A stretch of DNA of 64,000 nucleotides from Myoxocephalus aenaeus (GCA_038501785.1 JBAMJR010000003.1:396001-460000); one strand, 5' to 3'; shown: positions 10,203 to 22,169, numbered from the stretch's first letter. Program-made: numbers and translations. Notes: a model not told the origin generated them from the sequence alone.

Positions 10203-11177
10203 CTCACCCGCAACACTTTCCAGCTCATTCTGGGGGATCCCGAGGCGTTCCAAGGCCAGCCGGAAGATATAATCCCTCCAGCGTGTCCTGGGTCTTCCCC
10301 GGGGTCTCCTACCAGTTGGACGTGCCTGGAAAACCTCTAATGGGAGGCGTCAAGGAGGCATCCTGATTAGATGGAGCAGTGACTCAACTCCAAGCTCCCT
10401 CCTGATGTCCGCGCTCCTTACCCTATCTCTAAGGCTGAGCCCGGCCACCCTACGGAGGAAGCTCATTTCGGCTGCTTGTATCCGAGACCTCGTTCTTTCG
10501 GTCACGACCCAGAGTTCGTGACCATAGGTGAGGGTTGGAACGTAGACCGACCAGTAAATGGAGAGCTTCGCCATCCAGCTCAGCTCCTCTTCACCAAGAC
10601 GGACCGGTACAGCGTCTTTTTTACTGCTGCAGCCGCACCGATCCGCCAATCGATCTCACGCTCCACCTTACCCTCACTCGTGAACAAGACCCCGAGATAC
10701 TTGAACTCCTTCGCTTGGGGTAGGCAGTTTGTCCCCACCTGGAGGGAGCAATCCACCGGTTTCCGGCAGAGCACCATGGCCTCAGATTTGGAGGTGCTAA
10801 CTCTCATCCCTGCCGCTTCACACTCGGCTGCAAAACGCCCCAGTGAATGCTGGAGGTCACGGTCCGAGGAGGCAAACAGGACCACATCATCCGCGAACAG
10901 CAGAGAGGCGATCCCGAGACTCCCGAACCGGATCCTCTCCGCCCCCTGGCCAACATGTCCCCTGGAGAGGAGGCAGCGCCTGAAGACTTTGGGGTGGTTG
11001 CACCCATATCCCGGGCAGAGGTCGCTAAGGTAGTCAAAAAGCTCCTTGGTGGCAAGGCGCCGGGGGTGGATGAGATCTGCCCTGAGATGCTGAAAGCGCT
11101 GGACATTGTTGGGCTGTCTTGGCTGACACGCCTTTTCAGTGTCGCATTGGGGGTGGGAACAGTGCCCATGGACTGTT
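10203..11177 (-). mobile_element. Rex3-like (RTE) LINE fragment with inverted 5' part
   Basis: On the minus strand 10203-10945 encodes the C-terminal part of a reverse transcriptase: 'IASLLFADDVVLFASSD' with the catalytic F-A-D-D, 'EFKYLGVLFTSEG', 'YVPTLTYGHELWVVTERTR', 'SFLRRVAGLSLRDRVRS' and 'TGRRPRGRPRTRW'. From about 10948 to 11177 the N-terminal part of the same protein reads on the plus strand ('GGKAPGVDEICPEMLKALD', 'LSWLTRLFSVA'). So the 5' piece is inverted and the middle is missing. The 3' end is cut before any tail repeat. Frameshifts make it inactive. The Rex3 assignment is from memory of the motif set. Confidence 0.7.
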
Positions 11178-11194
11178 ACGCCCACCGTCACCGC

Positions 11195-11993
11195 TAGACA
11201 TACGCGTCGCAAAATATCAGACAAGTTAAATGCGTCAGTGTTGGGAAAATGTATCGGCTAATTTTAAGTGCCTCATCACCCAAATCAATCAGATTATATT
11301 TATTTAAATGTGCCTGCTGGCAGTAGTATACAAATTAATATATACTTATGAGGATACATGTACTGTATGCGCGTATGTATCATGTACTATATATGTGTAT
11401 ATACATGTATGTGTAGATTACATATAACTAGGAGTTTGAATATGTGTATGGGCGGATCAGTATATATGTATTATTCAAAATCTGAAATTCAATCAATTGA
11501 AGCAGTGAAAATAAATTGTATGTGATTCTCTGTATTCTTATCATGGGTCCACCTTAATCATTTTCTACAATAATGATATGTATGGTGTACTAATAACACT
11601 GTCATAATTATGAGTGCTTTCAACACATCCATAAATTTCTTAAGCGCTAAATAAACGTTACGAACCGCACGGCATGCAGCAGGTGATAGTCTCTGCATAC
11701 AGTCTGCATACAGTATGTGAGACGGTGAATCGGCTGCGCTTGTGGAGTTCAATGTACGGCTCGAGAAGGTCTCGTAATTACATTATTCCTTGTCGGCAGA
11801 ATGGATTGCGCTCGTACAGGAAGTCATGATGATGTGAGAACGGATCTTGCAGATCTGGAAGAACTCTCTCCCTATAAAACTAATATAACTAATATCGCTC
11901 CTTCATCAATGAGGAAGGGAGCTGGCTTTTTTGTCCGGTGGGAGTGGCCAACTTATCCAGTGAATTTCAGTAAACCTGCCCTGGAGCAGGTGA
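11195..11993 (-). mobile_element. PIF/Harbinger transposon remnant, copy 1
   Basis: Shares most of its length with copies at 48837-49715 and 60962-61850, in opposite orientation. The minus frame at 11558-11752 contains 'CRAVRNVYLALKKFMDV', which fits the N-terminal helix region of HARBI1-like nucleases. A plus frame at 11801-11995 ('EELSPYKTNITNIAPSSM') is open in all three copies but unknown to me. The catalytic region is absent. Confidence 0.55.
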
Positions 11994-13060
11994 TAATATA
12001 AATCGTTATATTCTGTAGATATTCTTCATTTCATTATTCTTCTGTCTATTACAGTTCAGGTTGTGCGAGGTCAGTTTAACAGATACTATCTGTGAGAAGT
12101 TTCTGTGAGAAACGTTCCTCGAGGTTCCACGCTTTGCACTACAGCACTCACACCTGTTTATCAGTATATTGACATTAGGGAAGCAGACTGGTCGTTGCAC
12201 GTTCCAGTCTTGTGAGAAAAGATGAGAACACAGGATTCTCCTCCTCTTGACAGGATTGAGCGAATCAGATGTTAGGAAGAGTCGAGACGAACCTGTGACG
12301 ATAACCTGTGTATGAAAGGCCCCACTTCCGTTGGTGGGGCAGTTGTTCTGTGCCCAACCTGCGTGTTGGCTGTACCACTCACTGCTTTTGCAACTGCAGC
12401 GCCTATTACTTTACTTAGGGTACAGTTCACTCAATCGTCACAGGCCATAAACAATCATATATTTAGAGGAAATCAGTTTCCCAACAACTAAATAAATACA
12501 CAATACAATAAAACAATGACATTTGTAAACAGCAGGACAGTAGTGCGTAGTGCAAAGGGCGCTGGAATAAATATGGAATGTTGAATGTAAAAAGATTGAT
12601 TTTATACAAGATTTTATACAGTGTTTCCGTCCGAGGAAACAAGTTGTTTCAGATCACCAGACCAAAAGGCTCGATCGACACAGACGAGAAAATTGCAGCA
12701 CAATCTCAGCTCTCTATATAATGAGGCACCATTGTCCTAAGGCACAAGTGTAAAGAGATAATATGGCCCTAAAGCTGAAAAAATGTTAATCTCTATTTTG
12801 GAAATTCTTCAAATCTCTTGTGAAAACATAACTTTACTTGTGTGGACAAACTGTTTTGGTGGTGGAAATTGGTTTAACAAAGGTCTTAGGTTCACAAAAG
12901 CAGTGGAATATATGAATAAAATGGTAGATACATGTAAATAATGTCTAATACCAAATTTTGTATTATTGTTTTTTGTGTTGTCTGTCACTACTTTCATCAA
13001 GATGAGAGAGGGACTGAGATAAAATGGGACTGAGGAATGACTTCATACCGCTGTTGGATA
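11994..13060. repeat. Mosaic of duplicated intron and flank pieces
   Basis: No intact gene. 11994-12240 is the inverse of 27610-27845 (flank of ZNF-C exon 1). 12310-12420 recurs at 38835-38940 behind ZNF-D. 12420-12720 matches 26180-26460 (C intron) and, inverted, 46080-46370 (E intron). 12780-13060 matches, inverted, 45770-46020. It is a patchwork produced by local duplication. Confidence 0.55.
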
Positions 13061-13752
13061 TTTTCCCTTCCTTCCTCTAATCCCACATTGATGTGTTTTT
13101 AATAAGGAGTTTATCCTGGACATGAGTCAGCAGCTGTCACTTTTGGACTTCCTGCTCTTCATCTTCTTCTTCCTCATTCCTACTATTCCGTGCCATTTCA
13201 ACCAGGTTTACTTCTATCAACATTTGTTTTATTTTCCATGACTTTTATATTTCATCTGAATGAGGGCTTGTTAAACTATCAGAAAAATATAATGGTCAAG
13301 CTCAGGATATGATGGTCTACAAATGTCTACAAATTTAATTTTGCAGTAAAACTAAATCAAGGAAGTAATGAGTTTTAACTGGAGAGAAAACCTTGCTGAA
13401 GAGAAAGAAGGTTAAATATTTCCCTCAGTTTCATCACCGATGATAATTCAGCTCAAACCATAGTGCTGCATAGGGGACATGGAATACTTTCACAACTTAA
13501 AGTATTATAATTAATATACATGACAATACATAACACATGAAACATGAGACAATATCATAGAAATAAATACCAACAGAATTTAAATTGATGTGTAGCTTCA
13601 TCTTTGCTGAATAAACTTATTTTGCAGTCTGTATCAGCTTGACAGTTTTTAAGTGTTTAACTATGTCTCATTTATTTCTGATACTCTCATCAATACACTT
13701 GAGATTTGATAAATAACAGAGACGAGAGAATCTTGTTGAGCAAACTCGACGA

Positions 13753-15323
13753 CTAATTGGTTTCTCTAGTGTGGACTTCTAAATGTTGTTTCAGAGTTTG
13801 TGCTCGTGAAAATGTTTTACTACAAACTGAACAACTGAATCGTTTCTCCTCAGTGTGGATACGCACGTGACGTTTCAGGGCTCCCGTATGTGAAAATGTT
13901 TTACTACACACGGAACAACTAAATGGTTTCACTCCCGTGTGGACAAGCATGTGAAAGTTCAGGTTTCTCTTATTTGAAAATGTTTTAGTACACACTGAAC
14001 AAGTACATGGTTTCACTCCTGTGTGGATAGTCATGTGATAGTTCAGGTGTCCCTTTAGTGAAAATGTTTTACCACAAATTGAACAACTAAATGGCCTCAC
14101 TCCTGTGTGGATAGTCATGTGATCGTTCAGGTTTCCCTTTTTTGAGAATGTTTTACTACACACGGAACAATTAAATGGTTTCTCCCCTGTATGGATAGTC
14201 ATGTGAGCGTTCAGGTCTCCCTTTCGTGAACATGTTTTACTACACATGGAACAACTAAATGGTTTCTCCCCTGTGTGGATAATCATGTGAGCGTTCAGGT
14301 CTCCCTTTCGTGAAAATATTTTACTACACATGGTACAACTAAATGGTTTCTCCCCTGTGTGGACAATCATGTGAGAGTTCAGGTCTCCCTTTCGTGAAAA
14401 TATTTTACTACACACTGAACAACTAAATGCTTTCTCACCTGTGTGGATATTCATGTGACGTTTCAGGTCTGACTTTTGTGAAAATGTTTTACTACACACG
14501 GAACAACTACATTGTTTCACTCCTGTGTGGATATTCATGTGACGTTTCAGGTCTCCCTTTCGTGATAATGTTTTACTACACACAGAACAACTAAATCGTT
14601 TCACTCCTCTTTTGGATCTAGTGTGTCTCTTTAGACGTACCTTGTGGTCAGAGCTTCCAGCACATTCAGGAGAGCTGATTGATGTATTTTCAGTACTACA
14701 GTTCACATAACTTACAGGTACTTCAATGTTTTGAAGAGGGTTTAAATCTGACTGAGGTTCCTGAGTCTCCTTCCAATCTCTACTGTCATCAATCTCATAC
14801 GAGTCGTCAGTCTCATCAGTATCTGGTTCTGATCCTCCACAATCCGCTCCATCAGCTTCTGTTTCCATGTGTTCAGTTTGTCTTTGATGAAGCTGTGAGG
14901 AATGAGCTTCTTCTTCATCATCATCATCATCATCATCATCATCTTCACTCTTTACATGAGTTAATGAGAACTTGATACCAGCCTCCTCCAGCCCTTGAAG
15001 CTGCTCTCCTTCCCTCCTGGTCCAGAGTTCCTCCTGTTCCTCTTTAATGTGTGGGAACTCTGGATCCTCATGTTCCTCTTTAATGTGTGGGGGATCTGGG
15101 TCCTCCTGTTCCTCTTTAATGTGTGGGGGATCTGGGTCCTCCTGTTCCTCTTTAATGTGTGGGGGATCTGGGTCCTCCTGTTCCTCTTTAATGTGTGGGG
15201 GATCTGGGTCCTCCTGTTCCTCTTTAATGTGGGGGGGCTCTGGGTCCTCCTGGTCCAGACTGGAGCTCCAGTCCTGCTGCTCAGGGGGAACCTCTTCTTT
15301 AACCACCAACAGCAGCTCGACGT
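13753..15323 (-). CDS. ZNF-B exon 2: acidic linker and ten C2H2 fingers
   Basis: Starts after an AG acceptor at 15324-15326 and joins in phase 1 to exon 1 at 22170-22308, giving 569 residues. Order: V-V-K-E-E, six acidic H-I-K-E-E units (four of them E-D-P-D-P-P), 'HVKSEDDDDDDDDDEEE' with an expanded aspartate run, a serine/threonine-rich spacer, then ten C2H2 fingers. Contact residues (-1,2,3,6): RGDR, QSDR, RGDS, RGDA, RGDA, KGND, LGHY, NRNF, HGAR, RQTQ. Fingers 1-5 share a G-D core, as expected from recent tandem finger duplication. Unlike A, D and F it has no R-A-G last finger and no gypsy tail. Probably a nuclear DNA-binding regulator; target unknown. Confidence 0.9.
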
Positions 15324-16356
15324 CTGTGGAGAATAATAAAATACATTCATACGTCTGAGAAATCTTATATTAAACTCTCTATTATTGTCAAGTCAAACAT
15401 GATATTTATTTTATAGAAAAGTATATAAAAAGACGAGATGAAAAATAATTGTAAATCAAATAATAAACTTAGCCATTAGTAAAATAGTTAGTACACAGAC
15501 AATCTGACACGGGGCGGAGCTATGTAGCCACCGGAAATAACCGCGGGGCGCATTAGAAAAGTCTGGTATCAACAAACACCGCACTGACAGATCAGAGAGT
15601 GACAGCAAGATCTGCAGTAGGACTGTGCAAGCGAGACATCTACAAGTCCGGAGGCTGCCGGTAAGAGTGGCGAACTTCATAAGAACTGAGTGTTGACGAT
15701 CACTGCTACCAACAGTTTGGTTAGCGCGAGTGTTAGCTACGTCACGGGGATCCATAGCCCATTCACGTGTGGCGATAGTGAATTGTTTGATAAATGTCGT
15801 TCTCCTGCAAGTATCGGTTTGTCTATGGTTGATTGTCCGGTGACTTTTCTATTGTTTGCTAATCACATGGTGGTGGAGGCAAAGCTGGGATTTAACTATG
15901 TGTTGAATATAGTACACATTTGGACAGAATGGCACTGGTGCTTGATTGCTCAAACTAAGAGTGCTTTTGCTTGTATATTGAAATGTGGGTTTTGTCTGTT
16001 TTTCTATTTTAAAAGGTTTTTCACCTTTGCTTAAATAGAGCTTTGCTTCATTGAACGTAATGACTTAAATGGCTTGATAGGCTGAACCTACCAGAATAAA
16101 AAGGAGTAAAAGGAAAAAGTTGTTTTGTCGTTTGAGTGGAATCCAGTTAAAATCTGCAGGTAGATGATCAATCCCTGTCAAGTGGGAAAACTGCACATGG
16201 TTAAAAAAAAAAAAAACGTGACAATTATTTTAGAGGTTTATCACTGAAAATAAAAACATGCTGCTGCTGTCGTAAACATCACACAGCAACTTGTGTTGCA
16301 TTGACTGAACCACTCCCCACCAGCATTAACAGACCCTCAGTAGCAGATGCAGAGAC
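15324..16356. other. ZNF-B intron, 3' part
   Basis: No gene. 16240-16356 is the inverse counterpart of 57700-57870 in the ZNF-F intron, which lacks the MITE that follows here. Several short frames show no domain. Confidence 0.5.
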
Positions 16357-17569
16357 CAGTGTTTCCCCCACCGTTAGAATAGGGGGGCGGGGCGCCCCCC
16401 TGAAAAAACCCTCCGCCCCCCTGTAATTTTCTCGACAGCGCCAGATCACAAGTCGTCATTTAAGTTTCTCTTTCATATAGAACAGGTCTACACCTTGTTC
16501 TGTTATTAAACAAACTAAACGGCCGTATTTTATTGATCTTATCCACACACAGCTTGTCATTTCGGTCTCTACATGGTCGCGTTAACACTTCTCCTCTGCT
16601 CTGCGTCGCGCACAGCGGAGTTCCGCCCTGAAGCGCACAGACACGTGCGCGCGCACAGACAGGTGAGCGCTGAGCACACACCAGCGGACAGAGAGCGTCA
16701 AAAAATATGTCGCGTGAAAAGCAGACCTATATATGCGTTTTAAACGTTCCCAGGGTGAAGATGGCAACAGCAGCTCTCATGTGAGGAACACCGGAGCAAC
16801 TCTCTGAACCCGCAGCAGCTCTCCTGCTCCAGGTGAAAGAGACAAAGTGCTCGTGTCTTCTACCAACAATGAGCTGCTGGCTTCACATATTACAAAAGTA
16901 CAAAGTACACGGACATAAAACTAAGTCATTAATAAATACATGGAGAAAAGCCTGTACTTTCGGGTAAATGTTTACATTATGCCGTTAACAGGTTACGCTT
17001 GCGCATGCGCATAGCGACTCGCCGATTTTTGGCTCTTTGCCAGAAGTCTCCGACGTCCTTTCTGCTGCAGCGTGTCTCAAAACAGAAAACAGATCTCAGA
17101 TCAACGTTGAACATGTATTGTATCAAATCTACAACCCCGTTTATAAAAGATGTGTAGAGGCTCACTGCTCCACTAATACTGATGCAACCTGATGCTCACA
17201 TATCTGCACTCATTCTGTTTTGTTTGGCAAAAAAAAATAATAGCTTATTGTTTTCCACAATGAGCTATTTAGTAGTAACTCAATATTAGTTATTTTTTGC
17301 ACAGATATAACTTTATTTTCATTGTTCTAAGTGATTGCAATTTAAAAATAAAAAAATGTCCGATGGAGCAATCTGATTTACTTGAAAGTGATTGCAATTT
17401 TCTTTATTCTGTTATTTCTAAAAGCACAGATGGAGTCACAAAATGAAGTTATTTACAGAAAAAGTTTGAGAACCACTACTTTAAGTGTTTGTCTTGGTGT
17501 CGTCGCCGCCCCCGCCGTCATGCCCCCCCCCCCCCCCCCCCCGAAGCTGTAAACCTAGGGGAAACACTG
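16357..17569. mobile_element. CAGTGTTTCCCC MITE, copy 1, with 5 bp target duplication
   Basis: Begins 'CAGTGTTTCCCCCACC' and ends with 'CTAGGGGAAACACTG'. GAGAC lies on both sides (16352-16356, 17570-17574). The paralogous site in ZNF-F (57690-57720, inverted) reads straight through as 'GCAGAGACTACATG', so this is an insertion with a 5 bp duplication. 1213 bp, no transposase frame, G- and C-rich ends with a run of about 20 C near 17523. Probably a non-autonomous hAT relative; 5 bp rather than 8 bp fits the hAT5 type. Confidence 0.8.
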
Positions 17570-18699
17570 GAGACTACATGTTCCACCAATTGTAACTTGC
17601 TCCACTGACCGGCTACTTTTAGTTCCCCTCTAGTACACCAACAAAAGGTCATGTGTAGCCAATATAGTGAAAGAAGAAGCTTACATATAATTGATTTGGT
17701 TTAAACCACATGGTGCCTCATTGGACGAGCCCCACTAGGAACCCCAGGGAGTCCCTGTGACACGGTCACGACGTCACAAAGACTATTTACATGGAGCATT
17801 CCTTCACCCTGCGCCGTCCATGAGACTCACGTTGCTCAAAAGGAGGTGAAACAACGTTGGTGCCTTTAAAGAAAACACCCTGAGGTAATAGAACTACATT
17901 CTCTGGTCCAACAACAGACTGCTTCTGGATCCTGAAGGAGAAACAGATAACTTGCTCCGTGCTCCTCTACTTTAACCTGGAGAATGAAGACCACTAAATT
18001 TCTGGATTCTTCAAGGAGACATTCGTTGTTTTCTCCGCCGCCAGATGAGAATCAAGGAAGAGGCTTTTGTCTGGGCAGAGATAGGTCACAGTGCATTTGT
18101 AACCTTGTTTGTTTTGGTTTAAGTTTAATTGTACTACTTACCGCGTTAGTGGGTCTTTTACGGATCGTCGAGTCTCGTTCAGTTCAGTGTAACATAACCG
18201 TTGTGCTTGTTGCTGCTGTAATAGTGTTGTTCCACGCTGCAGAGCTTTGTTGAGTTTTAATCCTTGACAACGAGTCGGTGGACTGTATTTTACCAGGTAA
18301 ATGACCTGTGCCTACCTGCTGAACCAGAGTTCTCCAGTCGGGGATTGCATTGACATGCAATGTGATTGGTCAGTGGGCCAGCGTGAGCATTAACATGCGC
18401 TGTGATTGGTCACAGTAGACGTAAGAAGAGTTCAGGCTGAAACATAAGAGAAGTTATGACATTTTTTGTTTTTTGCTTGGTGTAGTTTTTTTAACACTCA
18501 ATGGCTGAAGGAGGAGAAACACGGAGGGTTATGGGCATGTTTGGCGGTGACGATCCTCACTGGCGTCCATGGCCACACAACCGCATCATTGAACTGTTTA
18601 ACAAAGAGAGGCGGATGGACTTTGTCTTTAAGTGAACAGCATTTGGTGAGTGAACTGCTTTTTGTGTTTTTACATCTGCTGTAGCGTTGTGTTAATGTA
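17570..18699. other. ZNF-B intron block also found in ZNF-F
   Basis: 17570-18310 is the inverse of 52190-52575 plus 57486-57700 in the ZNF-F intron, where a hAT element splits it. No gene apart from the doubtful small frame. Some sequence is present only here (18110-18300). Confidence 0.6.
17984..18253 (+). CDS. Small frame with two possible membrane segments, doubtful
   Basis: An 89-residue frame antisense within the ZNF-B intron. The N-terminus is basic and serine-rich; then come two hydrophobic stretches ('LVCFGLSLIVLLTALVGLL' and 'ITVVLVAAVIVLF'). The first 37 codons are also open in the inverted ZNF-F copy (52250-52384), but a deletion removes the hydrophobic part. By eye that pair shows about five replacement and two silent changes, which does not suggest selection on the protein. 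Probably not a gene. Confidence 0.15.
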   Translation: MKTTKFLDSSRRHSLFSPPPDENQGRGFCLGRDRSQCICNLVCFGLSLIVLLTALVGLLRIVESRSVQCNITVVLVAAVIVLFHAAELC

Positions 18700-19466
18700 G
18701 TGGTTCTCAAACTGTGGGGCGCGACCCTCTAGTGGGCCGCGGAGGTATTACCCCGGGGGGCGAGATGCCGACAATTCTTTTTTTTTTTTATGATCCTTTT
18801 TTAAAATATCCTTTATTAATCCCACAGTGGGGGGAATTGTTTTCTGCATTTAACCATCGATAGAAATTAAGGAGCAGTGTGGTGCTGTGAAGCACTGGGG
18901 CTTCAGTGTCTTGCTCAAGGACATGAGCAAACTGCTGGGAGACCAGGGATCGAACTGGCTACCTTGTGGTTTCAGGACGACCACTCTCCCCATGAACACG
19001 ATAACTTTACAGAAAAAGTACACGGACATAAAACGGCATTAATAAATACATGGCGAAATGCCTGTACTTTCATGGAAATGTTTACGTTACGGGTTACGCA
19101 TGCGCGACTCGCCGATTCTTGCCGTTTTGCTAAAAGCAAAAAAAAGTCTCAAAACAGAATATAGATCTCAGCTCAACATTGAGCATGAATTGAAAGCGGC
19201 CGCAGCAAACCTACAACCCCGTTTTAAAAATATTATATTCATATTCATATTAAATATATGTCGAGGAAAGCAGTTTTCCACAATGAGCTATTTAGTAGTA
19301 ACTAAATGTTATTTTTTGCACAGATAGAACTTTATTTTCATTATTGTCTGATGGAGCAATCTGATTTACTTGAAAGCGATTTGAATTTTTTTAATTCTGT
19401 TATTTATAAAAGCACAGATGGAGTCACACAATGATGTTAATTACAGAAAAGGTTTGAGAACCACTG
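18700..19466. mobile_element. AGTGGTTCTCAAAC-ended composite MITE
   Basis: Starts 'TAGTGGTTCTCAAAC' and ends 'GTTTGAGAACCACTG'. Most of the right part (19010-19450) resembles the inside of the CAGTGTTTCCCC MITE (16900-17480). A stretch at about 18866-18995 looks like an inverted V-SINE piece ('CTTGCTCAAGGACA', 'GATCGAACTGGCTACC'). No convincing target duplication. No coding capacity. Confidence 0.55.
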
Positions 19467-19728
19467 CTTTAAGTGTTTGTGTCGGTATAAAATAAGCTGT
19501 CTGTTATCGGTGCATATGACAATAAAAAATTTGCTTGAATCTTGAATATATTTCAATGGAAAATCTAACCTCCTCCATCATTTACAATACGACAGAACAC
19601 CACTCCATCTGGTTATCGTTCACTATGTTTTTACAAACATGACAGCACCCATTCTATCAATATTAACATTTGTCTTTTTTTGTGCCTGAAATCCAATTGA
19701 AACCCACATACATGCATATCAATCTAAC

Positions 19729-19932
19729 CTGGGTGGCTGTAGCTCAGGGGGATGAGTGGTCGTCCCGCAACCACAAGGTAGCCGGTTCGATCCCCAGTCC
19801 CCCCATAGCTCACATGTCGAAGTGTCCCTGAGCAAGACACCTAACCCCTAATTGTTCCCCGTTGCTGTGTTTACGGTGTATAGAGCAAAAATGTAAGTCG
19901 CTTTGAATAAAAGCGTCAGCTACATGAAATGT
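19729..19932 (+). mobile_element. tRNA-derived V-SINE with an L2-type tail
   Basis: The head carries a pol III A box 'TAGCTCAGGGGG' (19740-19751) and B box 'GGTTCGATCCC' (19784-19794). The centre 'GTGTCCCTGAGCAAGACACC' is the conserved V-domain. The tail 'GTAAGTCGCTTTGAATAAA' (from 19893) matches the 3' end of the L2 copy at 55771. Not a functional tRNA gene. Confidence 0.8.
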
Positions 19933-20159
19933 AACCTCATCTCTACTTTGTTTTTTTAATTTAATCTCCAAAAGGCAGGCAGGCAGGCGCAAACACACGT
20001 TTTGCTGGCTTGTATCTCACTGTTTTGTCGTCCTCTTGGTGTTATGCATGTATTGTCTTTTGTCTTACAATAAAACATGTTAAAAAAAAAAAAATCTTTC
20101 CCTAGTCTGTTTATGACTTGAGAGTACTTCTGTAAATGCACAGAGAAAATGTTCATCTT

Positions 20160-20420
20160 AGCTTTATGTTTATAACCATCATGCACTGGGCCACGCAGTC
20201 GTTGGAGAGCTACTGTGGCACCTGGTTTTAAAATCTGCGGCCGCCTCGCTCTTGTGAGATTATCGTTGATCACGTGTGCACGACGTCAGAGCAAGTCGAG
20301 ATCAAGTCTGCTGTTGAATAGTCAAAAATTGACCTAACCCTAACCACTTCTCCTTGACCTTTGTGGAAAACGTCACGGGGTCAAGGAAGGATGGAAAGGA
20401 GAATTCATGAGGAGTTAGGA
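20160..20420. repeat. Repeat shared with 21120-21300 and 44215-44400, plus exon 1 flank relic
   Basis: 20160-20290 contains 'GAGATTATCGTTGA.CACGTGTGCA', also seen at 44370-44400 and inverted near 21150. 20330-20420 is an inverted relic of the acceptor region of the C/E-type exon 1. No coding. Confidence 0.5.
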
Positions 20421-20505
20421 AAAGACAACCGCAGTGTTTAGTAAATCCGGCTCCACTTTCACTAAATCACGTAGTTATGACGCGACGGCAGGCGCATGTT
20501 AACCC

Positions 20506-20977
20506 CAGGGTTTCCCCTACCGTTAGAATAGGGGGGCGGGGCGCCCCCCTGAAAAAACCCTCCGCCCCTCTGTAATTTTCTCCGTCGCGCCAGATCACAG
20601 ACGTGATTTAAGGTTCCCTTTCCTATAAACAGGTCTACACCTTGTTCTTTTATTAAACAAACTCAATGTTCTTATTTTATTGATCGTATTTCTGTCTATT
20701 TCTGTCATGGTCGCGTTTACAACTCTACTTTGCTCTCGGTAACGCGCACCGCGGAGATCCGCCCGATGCCCACAGACTCGTGCGCGCGCACAGGTGGGCA
20801 GAGAGCACACTTCCATCAGCCGGCAGAGAGCGTCCAATAATGTCGCGTGGAAAGAAAACAGATATATCTGCGTTTTTTAAACGCTCCCAACGTCGCTCCC
20901 AATGTCCCAACGTCGTCGCCCCCCCCCCCCGGCCGACACCCCGCCCCCCTGAAGCTGTAAACCTAGGGGAAACACTG
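20506..20977. mobile_element. CAGTGTTTCCCC MITE, copy 2 (internally deleted)
   Basis: Starts 'CAGGGTTTCCCCTACC', ends 'CTAGGGGAAACACTG', with AACCC at both sides (20501-20505, 20978-20982). At 472 bp it has lost most of the centre of copy 1. The second independent 5 bp duplication supports the family's target-site rule. Confidence 0.78.
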
Positions 20978-21006
20978 AACCCTTTTGGACTATTCGACCG
21001 CATCCC

Positions 21007-21121
21007 AAGTCGGACACAAATCTAACCGGCATGCATTGCACGCTGATCGATTCTATGCAGGACAAGCTCGTCTCAACGAACCTATTAGGTTAGGCATGCC
21101 GGTTAGATTTGTGTCCGACTT
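21007..21121. repeat. Perfect 28 bp inverted repeat (hairpin)
   Basis: 21007-21034 and 21094-21121 are exact reverse complements (beginning 'AAGTCGGACACAAATC'), separated by 59 bases. It lies just right of MITE copy 2. It could form a cruciform or be the ends of a very small MITE, but no flanking duplication is clear. Confidence 0.85.
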
Positions 21122-21299
21122 GACCCCGACTTGCTCTGACGTCATGCACACATGGTTAACGATAATCTCACGAGAGTCAGGCGGCCGGCGATTTTAGAGC
21201 CAGGCGCCGCAGTAGCTCTCCACCGACTGTGTAGCCCAGTGCATGATGGGAAACGCCTGGTTGTCGCCACATCAGAGAGCTGATTGGCTCTTAGATCTG

Positions 21300-21915
21300 A
21301 CCGCAAACATCACGTGTTAACTGGGATGTGATGTGTTGATGTTCATCAGGTAACTGGGATGTGTGGTGTGATGTGTTGATTTTCATCACGCTGAACGTCT
21401 GGGATGCCGTTGTTTGGCAGCATCCTCTGTGATCCTCCTGATGTTTAGTGAAGCATAAAACTCATCCAGTTTAAGAGTTGAACTTCTCCTTTCAGACGGA
21501 GTCACATTGAAGATCAATCAGCTCCAATTGAAACTCCTGCAGCGCTGTATCATAGTCTTATGACAGCCCAGGTAGCCAAAACGTCCGGGCCCACATCCGA
21601 CTTAAGCTCTGCACGCCGGAAGAAACGCGTTGGGGAAGGAAGCTGGAAGGTAGAACCTGATGTGTCACATGAGAGCGCAGGGCGGCGCAGTCTCATGGGT
21701 CTGATGCTTGTTCATTATGCCGAGGAAATAACTCTGGATTCAGCTGTTTGTTCATTTCACAACTTTAAAAAAAACTTACTTTTAATAAGGGCTGTTAGAG
21801 TGTTTGTACAGGAGAGTGGGATCAACTGAAATGTCTGGTAATGCAGGAAAAGGGCAAATGAATGCGGTCTTTATAATTTGAACAATTTTGTACCAATATT
21901 CGGCGGGCCGGATTA
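21300..21915. repeat. ZNF-B intron segment in inverted orientation
   Basis: This segment has the same plus-strand orientation as 50440-51090 in ZNF-F and 31200-31370 in ZNF-D, although ZNF-B is on the opposite strand. The flanking 21916-22170 keeps the orientation expected for ZNF-B. So either the segment was inverted in place or it is itself mobile. An 89-codon frame (21560-21829) has no known domain. Confidence 0.5.
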
Positions 21916-22169
21916 AAACGGTCTAGGGGTTCTCCAATCGTCGGTTCACCCAGCTACGCTTGTGAGGGAATCCATTGCGTTTTGCTGCCCCTTGTATTTA
22001 GAGTCGCACGCCAAACCCACGAACCATTTCCTGAATCAGTCACGTGGTACGGCCGGCTCGCCGTAGCTCGATACGCGCGACACAAAAATCTTCCTGATTA
22101 CTCGACACACGCTTCAAAGCCTCGACACGAAAGGACACGTCACTACCTAACAGAACAAAGACCACCAAC

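Noticed and set aside
19729..19800. tRNA gene
   Set aside because: The A and B boxes belong to the SINE head. The V-domain and L2 tail follow directly, and a tRNA cloverleaf is not supported.
20300..20345. Telomere-like CCTAACCCTAACC
   Set aside because: Only two units within an exon 1 flank relic, so not an interstitial telomere array.
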